Source: Heyndrickxia ginsengihumi
GTDB lineage: Bacteria > Bacillota > Bacilli > Bacillales > Bacillaceae_C
Direction: 5' to 3'
Length of the DNA stretch: 59,930 nt
Assembly (NCBI RefSeq): GCF_011008565.1
Contig: NZ_JAAIWK010000024.1
Span: forward strand, 1-59,930
The translations under genes and the position numbers were made by a program. Under the pieces are notes generated by a model that did no database searches, was not told the origin of the DNA, and saw nothing but the letters and a program-made list of their open reading frames with translations. Positions 36,444 to 45,691 of the stretch are shown piece by piece (positions within the stretch are counted from its first letter, which is position 1; each line of letters opens with the position of its first letter).

Positions 36444-37646
36444 TTAATGATTGTTTACAAATTCGTTTAAAGCTTCTACTTTATCTGTTTTTTCCCATGG
36501 AACATTCAAATCATTGCGGCCAAAATGTCCGTATGCTGCTGTTTGTTTATAAATTGGACGACGTAAATCCAGCATGTTGATGATTCCAGCAGGACGAAGA
36601 TCGAAGTTTGCATTAACGGCTTCAATTAAAAGATCTTCAGATACTTTACCAGTACCAAATGTATCAACAAAAATTGATACCGGTTTTGCTACGCCGATCG
36701 CATATGCAAGCTGTACTTCACATTTTTCTGCAAGTCCAGCAGCAACAATGTTTTTCGCTACGTATCTAGCTGCATATGCTGCAGAACGGTCTACTTTTGT
36801 TGGATCCTTACCTGAGAAAGCTCCACCGCCATGACGTGCATAACCGCCATAAGTATCAACGATAATTTTACGGCCAGTTAAACCAGCATCACCTTGCGGA
36901 CCGCCAATAACAAAACGGCCTGTTGGGTTAATGAAATATTTCGTGCTGTCATCAATTAATTCTTGAGGAACAACAGGTTCAATCACATATTTTTTCATAT
37001 CTTGTTGGATTTGCTCTAACGTTACTTCAGGATTATGTTGCGTTGAAATAACGATTGTATCAATTCTTACAGGCTTATTATGTTCATCATATTCAACTGT
37101 TACTTGCGTTTTCGCATCTGGACGTAAATAAGACAATGTTTCTTCTTTACGTATTTTAGCGATTTGGCGAGCTAGTCGATGCGCAAGAGAAATTGGCAGT
37201 GGCATTAATTCCTCTGTTTCATTACATGCGAAACCGAACATTAAACCTTGGTCCCCTGCACCAATTGCCTCAATTTCTTCTTCAGACATTTGACCTTCAC
37301 GTGCTTCCAACGCTTGATCAACACCTTGAGCGATATCAGGAGACTGCTCGTCGATAGAAGTTAGTACTGCACAAGTTTCGGCATCAAAACCATATTTTGC
37401 ACGAGTGTAGCCAATCTCTTTAATCGTATTACGTACAACTTTAGGAATATCAACATACGTATTTGTAGAAATTTCTCCTGAAACTAATACAAGACCGGTT
37501 GTAACAGATGTTTCACATGCAACACGTGCATTTGGATCTTTTTCTAAAATGGCATCCAAGATAGCATCAGAGATTTGGTCACAGATTTTGTCTGGATGGC
37601 CCTCTGTTACTGATTCTGATGTAAATAAATAACGCTTATTTGACAT
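36444..37646 (-). CDS. metK: S-adenosylmethionine synthetase MetK
   Basis: This 400-residue enzyme makes SAM from methionine and ATP. Signatures are [18 protein letters not shown] (about 10-27), [10 protein letters not shown] (about 119-128) and [19 protein letters not shown] (about 260-278). The frame is open to 37676. GGAGG lies 8 nt before the ATG at 37646, giving the usual Bacillus length. Expression is under a SAM-I riboswitch, so the product represses its own synthesis. It supplies SAM for the methyltransferases and radical SAM enzymes found in the same window. Confidence 0.98.
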   Translation of the reverse strand: MSNKRYLFTSESVTEGHPDKICDQISDAILDAILEKDPNARVACETSVTTGLVLVSGEISTNTYVDIPKVVRNTIKEIGYTRAKYGFDAETCAVLTSIDEQSPDIAQGVDQALEAREGQMSEEEIEAIGAGDQGLMFGFACNETEELMPLPISLAHRLARQIAKIRKEETLSYLRPDAKTQVTVEYDEHNKPVRIDTIVISTQHNPEVTLEQIQQDMKKYVIEPVVPQELIDDSTKYFINPTGRFVIGGPQGDAGLTGRKIIVDTYGGYARHGGGAFSGKDPTKVDRSAAYAARYVAKNIVAAGLAEKCEVQLAYAIGVAKPVSIFVDTFGTGKVSEDLLIEAVNANFDLRPAGIINMLDLRRPIYKQTAAYGHFGRNDLNVPWEKTDKVEALNEFVNNH

Positions 37647-37786
37647 CCGCTGTTCCTCCTTTTTTGTAATGAGCAAATTCAGATTCTTTTATATTAACGG
37701 TACTCATTCCCCTTATTATTTATAGACTTAGAAGCTAACGATAATTCCAAGTAAATAAATAGGATAAATCGACATTCAAATGTCTA

Positions 37787-37978
37787 TAACAAAAACCTTT
37801 CCGTTCTTCTCGAGTGGAAAGGTTCAGACTTTGAGAATCGCGCCTTTCACTCTTATCGTTCAAGGGGGTTTCCTTGCCACAGGTTAGCACCTTTGCCTAG
37901 AATAAGCCATATTGCTTTTCTAGAGGCCGGTTGCTGGGTTTCATTGGGCCCGTCCCTCCACCAGCTCGGGATAAGAGT
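37787..37978 (-). ncRNA. SAM-I (S-box) riboswitch of metK
   Basis: The aptamer spans 37978-37850 with P1 arms CTCTTATC/GATAAGAG. It contains the conserved core segments GAGCTGGTGGAGGGA, CCCAATGAAACCCAGCAACC, GGTGCTAA and CCTGTGGCAA. The expression platform is the terminator AACCTTTCC...GGAAAGGTT followed by TTTTTG (37824-37787). Binding of SAM stabilises the aptamer and promotes termination before metK, about 140 nt further on. Confidence 0.96.
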
Positions 37979-37994
37979 ATCCGTTCAAGTAAAA

Positions 37995-38023
37995 ATCATA
38001 CGCAATTTGTCTAATTGTGTCAA
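37995..38023 (-). promoter_or_regulatory. Sigma-A promoter of metK
   Basis: TTGACA (38023-38018), 17 nt, TATGAT (38000-37995) on the minus strand. The predicted start lies just before the S-box aptamer. Confidence 0.88.
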
Positions 38024-38158
38024 TGGTTTTAAACTGATTTTATAAGATGGAAAAAATTTAAATAGAGTGACATCTTTTTCCTAATGACTTTATTGCATAA
38101 CAGACGGCCCATTTCATTCAGATTGTGATCTTCGTTGAAAAAATCCTATTTATTTCTA

Positions 38159-38611
38159 TTAAAATAAGGAGCTTGTCTGCATCACATTTACACCTTCTTG
38201 CACAGCCCATTTTTGGTGATCCAACCATAGTTTTTCAATTGCTTCATTTGGGGACATCCATTCAAACATATGATTATGATGCTCTTCTTGACGACTTAAC
38301 TTTCCTAAATAAAAATCTCCTTCGTTTCGAACATATTGGCTGTCACGAGGTGAGTAGTAGTAGTCTACCGCATTCCCCAAATGACATCCAACTTCAATAT
38401 TTGCACCGATTTCCTCTTTAATCTTTCTTTGCAAACATTCAATATCAGATTCATTTTGCACCATTTCTCCACCAGGAAGTACATAATGCTCATCAGTCCG
38501 TAAAATACCAACCTGATCTTTCTTCAAATTAAAAATAACCGCATATGTACTCAATGTTGATGTATATTGTACCCCAGGTTTCTTTGTTCCGAAAACACGT
38601 TTCTCATCCAA
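38159..38611 (-). CDS. NUDIX-fold protein with an altered Nudix box
   Basis: This 150-residue NUDIX-family protein has a box at about residues 48-70 that reads G-x5-E-x7-R-K-I-K-E-E-I-G-A. Canonical members have R-E-U-x-E-E-x-G-U, so the first glutamate of the REUxEE triad is lysine (codon AAG). In MutT-type enzymes this residue acts in catalysis, so activity may be lost or changed. An ATG at 38620 directly abuts AAGGAG and cannot use it. The TTG at 38611 is 9 nt away and is preferred. It is not YtkD, which is at 48398-48883. Confidence 0.8.
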   Translation of the reverse strand: MDEKRVFGTKKPGVQYTSTLSTYAVIFNLKKDQVGILRTDEHYVLPGGEMVQNESDIECLQRKIKEEIGANIEVGCHLGNAVDYYYSPRDSQYVRNEGDFYLGKLSRQEEHHNHMFEWMSPNEAIEKLWLDHQKWAVQEGVNVMQTSSLF

Positions 38612-38736
38612 TGCTTTCATCTCCTTTTGTTTATCATTCTCCTATATTCAAGTTTGTACATTTAATTCTGCATTATCCATTTTAAAAGGAAGAGGTGATT
38701 GACGTTTCAACAGTTCGTTCTAACAACATCTTGTTG

Positions 38737-38755
38737 AACAGTGAAAGTGAACAAC
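38737..38755. repeat. Short sequence shared with 11809-11827
   Basis: AACAGTGAAAGTGAACAAC here matches AACAGTGTAAGTGAACAAC in the trmB-ytzH gap, and both are followed by T-rich sequence. It may be an end piece of the intergenic repeat family. The flanking GTTC...AACATCTTGTTGAAC is also palindromic. Confidence 0.45.
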
Positions 38756-38784
38756 TTTTTTTATAAAAACAAAATAGAATTTTA

Positions 38785-38850
38785 AATAAGAGCATCTCAA
38801 AAGTGATGTCAAACACATGTAAAGTGTGACCATACTAACGAGATGCTCTG
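38785..38850 (-). terminator. Long stem-loop terminator after ytmB
   Basis: AGAGCATCTC and GAGATGCTCT form a perfect 10-bp stem enclosing a second hairpin around CACATGTAAAGTGTG. On the minus strand a weak TTATTT tract follows. It lies just past the ytmB stop. Confidence 0.65.
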
Positions 38851-38854
38851 TTAC

Positions 38855-39097
38855 TTAATTAGGTGTATTTAATGAGACGAGTTCGTAACGAATCGTTGTC
38901 GTATTTTGTTCCCACTCAAGTTTTTTAATAAAAGCAATGCCAGTTGATTCGCCTTCTATTGCTTTTCTTACCTCTAAAGATGTGTCAAGTGGATACAGGA
39001 AATAACCAGCTTGTTTTAAGACAAATAAATTTTGCTCTAAACGCTCTGCTTTTCCTTCGGTAATAATAAGCGTTTGTAACTCTATTGGCATTCCCAT
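38855..39097 (-). CDS. ytmB: YtmB, DUF2584 family protein
   Basis: This 80-residue soluble protein begins MGMPIELQTLIITEGK and ends YELVSLNTPN, a pattern I recognise as DUF2584 (B. subtilis YtmB). Its function is unknown. It lies 44 nt downstream of ytmA in the same direction and is probably in its operon; the same pair occurs in B. subtilis. AGGAGG is present before the ATG. A long hairpin terminator follows. Confidence 0.8.
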   Translation of the reverse strand: MGMPIELQTLIITEGKAERLEQNLFVLKQAGYFLYPLDTSLEVRKAIEGESTGIAFIKKLEWEQNTTTIRYELVSLNTPN

Positions 39098-39141
39098 TTG
39101 AATTGCCCTCCTTTGACGAAATTCATCTAGTTATCTTTATT

Positions 39142-39942
39142 TTAGCATGTCCGACCATGTTGTTTCATCCATTTACATAGATCACGGACAATTCGGCGGT
39201 TGCGAGCAGGTGGGAAGTAGTGTGTATACTCAGGAAAATACCATGTTTCCACTTGTTTTTCATGGGCAATTAACCCTTTTTCAAGACGTAAAGCATGCTC
39301 AAACGATACATTTTGGTCTTTTACTCCATGAATAATTAAAACGGGAGATTTCATGAATTCAAGCTGATATAACGGTGTTCTTTCCTTATATCGTTCAGGA
39401 AATTTTGCAGGTGAACCGCCTACTACCCTTTTCATCATTCTTCGTAAATCTTCTCGTTCTTCATACGTTAAGGCAAGGTCTGATACACCACCCCATGTGA
39501 CAACGGAGGCTGCTTTTGGCCTTGCAACCGCTGTACTTAATGCCATAATACCACCTCGGGAAAATCCAAAAATATGAACATTATTTTTAACACGCGGATG
39601 TTCCAAAAGTACATCAAAGCCATAATAAGCATCTGCGCGATCATCACCGCCAAAATCTTCATGTCCTTCACCACCACGATTACCGCGATAAAAAGGGGCA
39701 AAAACGATAAACCCTTCAGCAGCAAATTGTCCGATACGTGCTGGTCTTACCATTCCAACGTTTTTAATCCCACCGCGCAAATATAAAAAGCCGTCATGGT
39801 ATTTTTGATCATTTGGCTCCGCAAGTAATCCTTTCACTTTTAAACCAGCGGATAAATAAGTAACAAGATACATACGAATATTTGGGTTTGGAGATGGAAA
39901 AACATGTTGCTCTATTATAAGACTGCTTCGTTTATTTTGCAT
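39142..39942 (-). CDS. ytmA: YtmA, S9-type alpha/beta hydrolase
   Basis: This 266-residue prolyl-oligopeptidase-like alpha/beta hydrolase has the nucleophile motif GFSRGG (about 124-129), the acid in HGVKDQNV (about 208-215) and the histidine in YTHYFPP (about 239-245). It is probably a peptidase or esterase; no substrate is known. A frame opens at a GTG (39951), but GGTGG is 5 nt before the ATG at 39942. ytmB follows. The 288-bp gap upstream (39943-40230) shows nothing identifiable. Confidence 0.85.
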   Translation of the reverse strand: MQNKRSSLIIEQHVFPSPNPNIRMYLVTYLSAGLKVKGLLAEPNDQKYHDGFLYLRGGIKNVGMVRPARIGQFAAEGFIVFAPFYRGNRGGEGHEDFGGDDRADAYYGFDVLLEHPRVKNNVHIFGFSRGGIMALSTAVARPKAASVVTWGGVSDLALTYEEREDLRRMMKRVVGGSPAKFPERYKERTPLYQLEFMKSPVLIIHGVKDQNVSFEHALRLEKGLIAHEKQVETWYFPEYTHYFPPARNRRIVRDLCKWMKQHGRTC

Positions 39943-40230
39943 TATATCCACCTATTTCTTAGCTATATCTATTGTCTGCAAACAAGGATGATCAAGACAT
40001 TAATGATATGTAAAATTAAGCTCTTATTTCATATGAAAATGCCGAATAAACATCTACGAGCTTTCGTCAATCAATAAAGGGAAGCTATATAGTTAATAAC
40101 TCCCCTATTGATTCACGATGCTAAATACTTAAATGGCTTTTCATCACGAGGCTGCACATAAACGTAGCAACCTGTTCAAATTAGTCATTACATTTACAGC
40201 ACTTTTTCTTAAAAATAAGCCACTATTACA

Positions 40231-41358
40231 TTAGCTAATATTTTCTTTTCTTTGAGTGAAATCAATACCTTTATAATAAGCATTTTTCACTAAAATATTA
40301 GGCCCTAGACATTTAACAGCAGGGCAATGACAATTTAATGATTGGGCAATAGAAGAACGAAGCCACTTCTGAAACATTTCTGGGAGGGTATCATGTTGAA
40401 TATTACCTAATGGTGGTGTATCTCCAAAATCTGTTACAATCACATCACCACTAAAAATGTTAACGTTTAATCTTGAGCGTCCGTCTGGATCATTGCGAAC
40501 TGTTACCTTTTTGCTTTCATATAGTCTTTTCAATAAATTTAGATCTTCCGGATTTGTGCTGCAAGGATAAAATGGCAAAGTGCCAAATAACATCCAGACG
40601 TCCTCATCACGAATATCTAATAGATGATGAATCGCCTCACGAATTTCATCTAACGTTAGTACTTCAAGATTCGCTGCGAAATCACTCGGATACATTGGAT
40701 GAATTTCATGGCGGGCACATTTCATTTCTTCAACTACTTGTTTATGAATGTGCTCAATATGTGGTAATGTTCGCTTATTTAGCATCGTTTCAGCTGATAC
40801 CATTACGCCCATTTCCGATAATGCCCGACTATTTTCTACAATACGATTGAACATTTTTTCTCCGCGTTCAAAGCTTGGCTGGCGGAGCATGTTTGCAAAT
40901 CCACCTTCAATATAATCCTCCACTGTTCCCCAGTTATGTGAAATATGTAACACATCTAAATACGGTGCAATAAGCACATACTTTTCAAGATTCATTGTCA
41001 AATTAGAATTGATCTGTGTACGTATTCCTCTTTCATGGGCGTATTTTAATAAGGGGAGGACATATTGCTCAACAGACTTAGTAGACAGCATTGGCTCTCC
41101 GCCTGTAATACTAATACAGCGCAGTGTTTCAATTTCATCTAATCTCTTCAGTAACAATTCCAGCGGCAAAGCATTTGGATCTTTCGGCCGTAATGTATAC
41201 CCGACAGCGCAATGCTCACAGCGCATATTACATAAAGTCGTCGTTGTGAATTCAATATTAGATAATGTAAGTTTTCCATATTCTTCAATATCCATATATG
41301 CTTCCCATGGATCATATTCAGGTGATATTTTTGTTAAAACAGGTTGATTGTTTTGCAT
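40231..41358 (-). CDS. yfkAB: YfkAB-type radical SAM protein
   Basis: This 375-residue radical SAM protein has the cluster motif CNMRCEHC (about 43-50; CxxxCxxC), the SAM-site ITGGEPML, and a C-terminal CHCPAVKC (CxCxxxxC, about 349-356). That combination defines the YfkAB family (radical SAM/CxCxxxxC). The C-terminal cysteines may bind a second cluster. The reaction is unknown. In B. subtilis the gene lies at the distant yfk locus, so its presence here reflects a different gene order. It is upstream of ytmA and downstream of efeB in the same direction. Confidence 0.88.
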   Translation of the reverse strand: MQNNQPVLTKISPEYDPWEAYMDIEEYGKLTLSNIEFTTTTLCNMRCEHCAVGYTLRPKDPNALPLELLLKRLDEIETLRCISITGGEPMLSTKSVEQYVLPLLKYAHERGIRTQINSNLTMNLEKYVLIAPYLDVLHISHNWGTVEDYIEGGFANMLRQPSFERGEKMFNRIVENSRALSEMGVMVSAETMLNKRTLPHIEHIHKQVVEEMKCARHEIHPMYPSDFAANLEVLTLDEIREAIHHLLDIRDEDVWMLFGTLPFYPCSTNPEDLNLLKRLYESKKVTVRNDPDGRSRLNVNIFSGDVIVTDFGDTPPLGNIQHDTLPEMFQKWLRSSIAQSLNCHCPAVKCLGPNILVKNAYYKGIDFTQRKENIS

Positions 41359-41540
41359 AATACTACTCCTTTTATTTTCACTGTCTTCTAAATTATTTCA
41401 TTTAGATCGACAGTATGCTTATGGCTCATATTTTTTTCACTATAAACCTATAAGTATATCTATAATTCATTTCTATTCTATGTTGCCACCCAAATCATGA
41501 ATTTTCAACTGAATAAACCGATTTATCTCATTTTCTTCTT

Positions 41541-41577
41541 AAAAAACCCGCCCCCTTTTCAAGAAAAGGAAGCGGGA
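41541..41577 (-). terminator. Terminator after efeB
   Basis: CCCGC...CTTTTC pairs with GAAAAG...GCGGG around a short AAGA loop, giving TTTTTT on the minus strand. It closes the efeUOB operon. Confidence 0.85.
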
Positions 41578-41590
41578 AATCGATTACGAA

Positions 41591-42832
41591 CTATTCAAGA
41601 ATGGTTTGCCCAAAATACATGCCTTGTTTTAGACCCCCTGGACAAGCAAACATCGCACTGCCAATATGTTTTGTATATTCGTTTAATGCATCTTTCTCTC
41701 CCAGCACCTTTAACATTGGAATCATCTGTTTCTCTGGATTTTGTGTAAAACAAATAAATAGCAAGCCTGCATTAACAGTTCCTGTTTTTGAATCCATTCC
41801 AAGCGTATATGAATATGCGCGTCTATGAATTTGCTGTCCTGTTTCTTTTGCAAGCCGAACGTGTGCATCTGCTGGCATCTTCTTTACATTTACAGGATCA
41901 AATTCATGTTTTTTCCCGTAAGCTGCACCTGATGCTTTTTTTCTGCCAAATGTATCTTCTTGATCTTGCAAAGAAGATCGATCCCAAATTTCAATAAGCA
42001 TTTGTATTTTTCGATATCCTAAATAAGAACCATTTTGCATCCATTCAGGCTCATCTTTTGCTGCCCACACTACATTATTATATCCTTCTTTAGAGAAATG
42101 CTCTTTATTTGCTGTACCGTCCTTAAATCCAAATAAATTTCGCGGTGTTTCATTTTTTGGTGCTTGAATAAATCCTTCCTCTAGCCACTTAATCGATGCA
42201 GTGCCTGTCGCCAAACGAATAAAATTTCGAATGCCGTGAAAAGCAACCTGCTGATCATCAGCACACACTTGCAATACAACATCCCCGCCACAATAAGAAG
42301 AGTCTAAACTATCATGTGCCATATGGGGAATTTCTTTTAAATGCTTAGGCTTTTTATGAGCAATACCATATCGATCCTTTCCGCCCTTTTTAAAAAACGT
42401 AGGACCGACGCCGAAAGTAACTGTTAATCGGGATGCTCCCAAACCAGTCGCCTCACCGGTATCATCTGGCGGCAATAAATGGTTATCAGAGTTTTTAAAA
42501 GTATGCCCATTCGATATTAGATCTGCAAATTTCGTCCATTGCTGAAACAAAGCGATTACTTCACTTTTTTCATCTGTATCAAGATTAAAGCTTGCTATAT
42601 ACATATAAGTTTGCTGGGGAGTAATAATGCCCGCTTGATGTTTTCCGTAAAAAGGAATCCGGCTGTCGTTTACTTGAATTTTTTTAGCGTTTGCCTTATC
42701 CGTTACATCTAATATGGAAGCAAGACCGCTCGCACCTACAGCGATCCCTGCTCCAGCAATTGCAGATATTTTTAACATTTCTCTTCTCGATACACCACTT
42801 TTGTGGTCTTCTGATAATTTTTTTTCTACCAT
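41591..42832 (-). CDS. efeB: EfeB (YwbN), Tat-exported DyP-type heme peroxidase
   Basis: This 413-residue protein has a twin-arginine signal (SRREMLKISAIAGAGIAVG, about 15-33), so it is exported folded. The DyP peroxidase features are GFKDGT (GxxDG, about 232-237) and a heme-ligand histidine in QQIHRRAYSYT (about 333-343). EfeB is the peroxidase partner of the EfeUO ferrous/ferric iron importer and is a known TatAyCy substrate in B. subtilis. It is the last gene of efeU-efeO-efeB, 20 nt after efeO, with AAGGTGATGG upstream. Confidence 0.94.
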   Translation of the reverse strand: MVEKKLSEDHKSGVSRREMLKISAIAGAGIAVGASGLASILDVTDKANAKKIQVNDSRIPFYGKHQAGIITPQQTYMYIASFNLDTDEKSEVIALFQQWTKFADLISNGHTFKNSDNHLLPPDDTGEATGLGASRLTVTFGVGPTFFKKGGKDRYGIAHKKPKHLKEIPHMAHDSLDSSYCGGDVVLQVCADDQQVAFHGIRNFIRLATGTASIKWLEEGFIQAPKNETPRNLFGFKDGTANKEHFSKEGYNNVVWAAKDEPEWMQNGSYLGYRKIQMLIEIWDRSSLQDQEDTFGRKKASGAAYGKKHEFDPVNVKKMPADAHVRLAKETGQQIHRRAYSYTLGMDSKTGTVNAGLLFICFTQNPEKQMIPMLKVLGEKDALNEYTKHIGSAMFACPGGLKQGMYFGQTILE

Positions 42833-42852
42833 TCGACCATCACCTTCTTTTC

Positions 42853-44022
42853 CTAGAATAGCTTAGCTGTTTGCGACATTAAGTTAGAAAGTTGGCTTAA
42901 TTCATCACTCAGTTTACGAATATCCTCTTTACTTAATGATTTATAAGAAACATAGTTATCATTCTTTTTATAAGTAGCAAGGGTATTTTCAATTTTAACG
43001 AATTGACTATCCAGTTGCTGTGCCAATTGTTTATGGTTAACATTTAATGCTGGAATAATTGCTTGATATACTGCTTTCGATCCTTCAACATTTGCATCTA
43101 AATCTACTAAATCAATATGGGAATAGCGTTCTTCCTCGCCTGTAATCTTTGTCGTTGCTGCTTCATTTAATAGTTCCATTGAACCCGCAACCATCGTTTT
43201 CGGCTCTAGTTTAAGCGTTTTTACTTTATTTTGCAGATCTTTTACATCCTTCATTAACTGGTCAGCATATTTCCCTTGACCTTCGAGTGTATTTTTTTCC
43301 CAAATAGAGCGTTCAATCTCATGGAATCCAGTCCAATCCGATACTTTATCAACATCATTAATACGAGCGTCGATTTTAGGGTCTAAGTCTCCAAAGCTTT
43401 CCGCAATTGGTTCAATTCTTTCATAGTAAACCCTTGCTGCTGCATAATGATCTTTTGCTTTTTCTATATCATTGTTTTTTACAGCGTCCGCAAATTGCTG
43501 CGTATTTGTTACAAGAGCATTTGTTTCATCCTCGACGTATGATTGATATTGCTTAACCGCTTTATTAAGGACAACAGATGTTTTTGCCTTTGTTTCTTTT
43601 GCATTTTGTAAATCTTTTAAAGCACCTTGCAGGCTTTTCGCTTGCTTGTCAAGATCATCATAATTCAATTTATTATCACTCGTTGCCTCAAAAATTGGCA
43701 TTTCATATTTTTCAACATCTGTATAATTTAGTGGATATAAATCGCGGACATTATTTTCATATGCGAGCCAATGATCATTAATCTCCTTCGCAATTTTTTT
43801 CACATCTGCATCATTTTTTTTGGAAATGGCTGTTTGCAGAGCCGTTACTTGCTTTTGCATTTTTGCAGTTTCTTTTTTTACAGTGTTGTCTTCTTTGCTG
43901 GATGTTTTCGTGACATTTGCTGATGCTGTTTTCTTTTCTCCCGTATTAGAATTACAAGCAGCAAGTAATGTTACAGATGTTAATAATGCTACGCTTGTCG
44001 TAACCCATTTTTTCATTTTCAT
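42853..44022 (-). CDS. efeO: EfeO (YwbM), iron-uptake lipoprotein with imelysin domain
   Basis: This 389-residue lipoprotein has its signal and lipobox at LLAAC (C23), followed by a Lys/Thr-rich linker and an M75/imelysin-type helical domain. The metal-binding HxxE is H234-E237 in GFHEIERSIW. It is expected outside the membrane, delivering iron to EfeU. The start codon overlaps the efeU stop by 4 nt, and GGGGG lies 8 nt upstream. efeB follows by 20 nt. Confidence 0.93.
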   Translation of the reverse strand: MKMKKWVTTSVALLTSVTLLAACNSNTGEKKTASANVTKTSSKEDNTVKKETAKMQKQVTALQTAISKKNDADVKKIAKEINDHWLAYENNVRDLYPLNYTDVEKYEMPIFEATSDNKLNYDDLDKQAKSLQGALKDLQNAKETKAKTSVVLNKAVKQYQSYVEDETNALVTNTQQFADAVKNNDIEKAKDHYAAARVYYERIEPIAESFGDLDPKIDARINDVDKVSDWTGFHEIERSIWEKNTLEGQGKYADQLMKDVKDLQNKVKTLKLEPKTMVAGSMELLNEAATTKITGEEERYSHIDLVDLDANVEGSKAVYQAIIPALNVNHKQLAQQLDSQFVKIENTLATYKKNDNYVSYKSLSKEDIRKLSDELSQLSNLMSQTAKLF

Positions 44023-45503
44023 ATGTGTTTCCCCCTAAATTGTTTGTAAAATACGACAAAAATTGCTGCAACTAAAAAGATTGCTTGTGGTAATGTACTA
44101 TACCAAGAAGGAAAAATGCTAAAAGCATTGATCGATGGTAAATGATCATTAACCGTTGATGGAATAACTCCGGCAAGTTGCAAACTGTGGATACCAGAGC
44201 CCATAAATTTAAAGCATAAATAAAACACAATCGCACTTGAAATGATGAAGAAGGGTTTTAATGGTAAACGAACGCCGACTTTAATCATTAAAAAGGCAAT
44301 TAAGGCTAACACACCAAAACCTGCCACTATTCCAACCGTCATTTGCCCAGCAGACATTCGACCTGCCATTCCAATTAAAAATATAACCGTTTCCATCCCT
44401 TCTCTAACAATTGCTAAGTAAGCAATAAAAGCAAACGAAACCATCCTACCATTAGTTATTGCTTGCTTACTCTTATTCGCAATATATTGATTCCATTTTG
44501 CAATATCCGAATTGCTGTGTAGCCAATAACTGACATAAAGCATCATGGCACTGGCAATTACGCCTGCCCATCCATTAATTAGTGTATTGTTCTGTCCAAA
44601 AGCAGCCGCAGATAACCAAATAACAACTATACTGCCAACAATCACACTTGTTAATAACCCAGCTACTGTACCGCCGATAATCCAATTGCGTGATTTGTTA
44701 GCACCTGCTTTTTTCGCAAAAGTTAACAAAGCCCCGACAACAAGGAGCGCTTCCAAGCCTTCACGAAGTGGAATTAATGCGGCATCCATCCAAGAATAGT
44801 GCGCATCTGCTAATGGCTCTAATTCAGCAATCATTTGATTGATTTGATCAGCTGCGCGATCTTGTTTTGCTGGATCCTTTATGTAAGCGTCCAATACGAC
44901 TAAGTTGCGTTCAGAATCTGTATAAACCTTTTGCGACTGGCTCACAACGTCCCCTTCAACCGCAAGCCATTGTTGTTGTAAATCTTGAACAGCTGCTTGA
45001 GCTGCGGTCCAATTTTTATTTTGCATCAACGTTTTTGCTGCTTTTAGTTTTGTTATGTAAATACTTAAATTCATCTTTGTTTGACCTTGATTATCTGTAA
45101 ATGCGCCAATCTTATAATTTTCAAGAGAGGTAGTTAATGCAGTTAAATTATCCTTTGCCTGTTTTTGGTCGTCATTTACAAAAGCTAAAGAGACATCAGC
45201 AATTTGCTTATCAATTTGCTGTGCTAAATCTAGTGAAGAATTTTTTACTTTTTGCTTATTAGCAAACCACCATTCTTTGTCTTTTTCAAATCGTTCCTCA
45301 GCCTTTTTTAATTGATTCGATTGAACATATTGAAGTGCCTCTTTTGCACTTTTTAATGGTACTGTTACATCACGTGTCTCCGTATCTGCTTTTGCTGTTC
45401 GACTCGTTCCAATTAGAAACCCTGATATGATGAAAAAAATTAGGCCAATGATCATTGCAGATTGATAAAGCTTACCTCTGTGAAAGAACCTATCTGCCAG
45501 CAC
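44019..45503 (-). CDS. efeU: EfeU (YwbL), FTR1-type iron permease
   Basis: This 494-residue protein has an N-terminal signal/TM (about 15-33), then about 200 extracytoplasmic residues with helical repeats. A membrane domain carries the two iron-translocation motifs REGLE (247-251) and REGME (about 375). It imports iron as the permease of the EfeUOB system. The start is GTG at 45503, with AAGGAAGTGA about 10 nt upstream; no better ATG exists. A perfect Fur box and a consensus promoter precede it. Confidence 0.92.
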   Translation of the reverse strand: MLADRFFHRGKLYQSAMIIGLIFFIISGFLIGTSRTAKADTETRDVTVPLKSAKEALQYVQSNQLKKAEERFEKDKEWWFANKQKVKNSSLDLAQQIDKQIADVSLAFVNDDQKQAKDNLTALTTSLENYKIGAFTDNQGQTKMNLSIYITKLKAAKTLMQNKNWTAAQAAVQDLQQQWLAVEGDVVSQSQKVYTDSERNLVVLDAYIKDPAKQDRAADQINQMIAELEPLADAHYSWMDAALIPLREGLEALLVVGALLTFAKKAGANKSRNWIIGGTVAGLLTSVIVGSIVVIWLSAAAFGQNNTLINGWAGVIASAMMLYVSYWLHSNSDIAKWNQYIANKSKQAITNGRMVSFAFIAYLAIVREGMETVIFLIGMAGRMSAGQMTVGIVAGFGVLALIAFLMIKVGVRLPLKPFFIISSAIVFYLCFKFMGSGIHSLQLAGVIPSTVNDHLPSINAFSIFPSWYSTLPQAIFLVAAIFVVFYKQFRGKHI

Positions 45504-45529
45504 CTTCCGTTCTCACTTCCTTTTCTAAA

Positions 45530-45544
45530 TGATAATGATTATCA
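45530..45544. promoter_or_regulatory. Fur box of efeUOB (perfect 7-1-7)
   Basis: TGATAATGATTATCA is an exact 7-1-7 inverted repeat and matches the Bacillus Fur/PerR-type operator, closest to the Fur consensus. It lies immediately downstream of the efeU -10 box, so binding would block transcription start when iron is plentiful. ytlA begins 148 bp to the other side. Confidence 0.92.
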
Positions 45545-45549
45545 AAATC

Positions 45550-45578
45550 ATAATACATCCTCTCTCTATATATGTCAA
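45550..45578 (-). promoter_or_regulatory. Sigma-A promoter of efeUOB
   Basis: TTGACA (45578-45573), 17 nt, TATTAT (45555-45550) on the minus strand. The predicted start falls inside the Fur box. Confidence 0.88.
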
Positions 45579-45691
45579 TCTATTTTTCTATTTATCTTTC
45601 AATTTCGACATTTTCTGAATTTCCACCTAGGCATTCACACATTTTTTTGTACACTCATATGCTAAAACAAAAAATTTAAGGAGGTTAAATA

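Noticed and set aside
38159-38611. This NUDIX gene as ytkD
   Set aside because: The protein at 48398-48883 matches YtkD segments and its dps neighbourhood. This one has a different N-terminus and an altered box.
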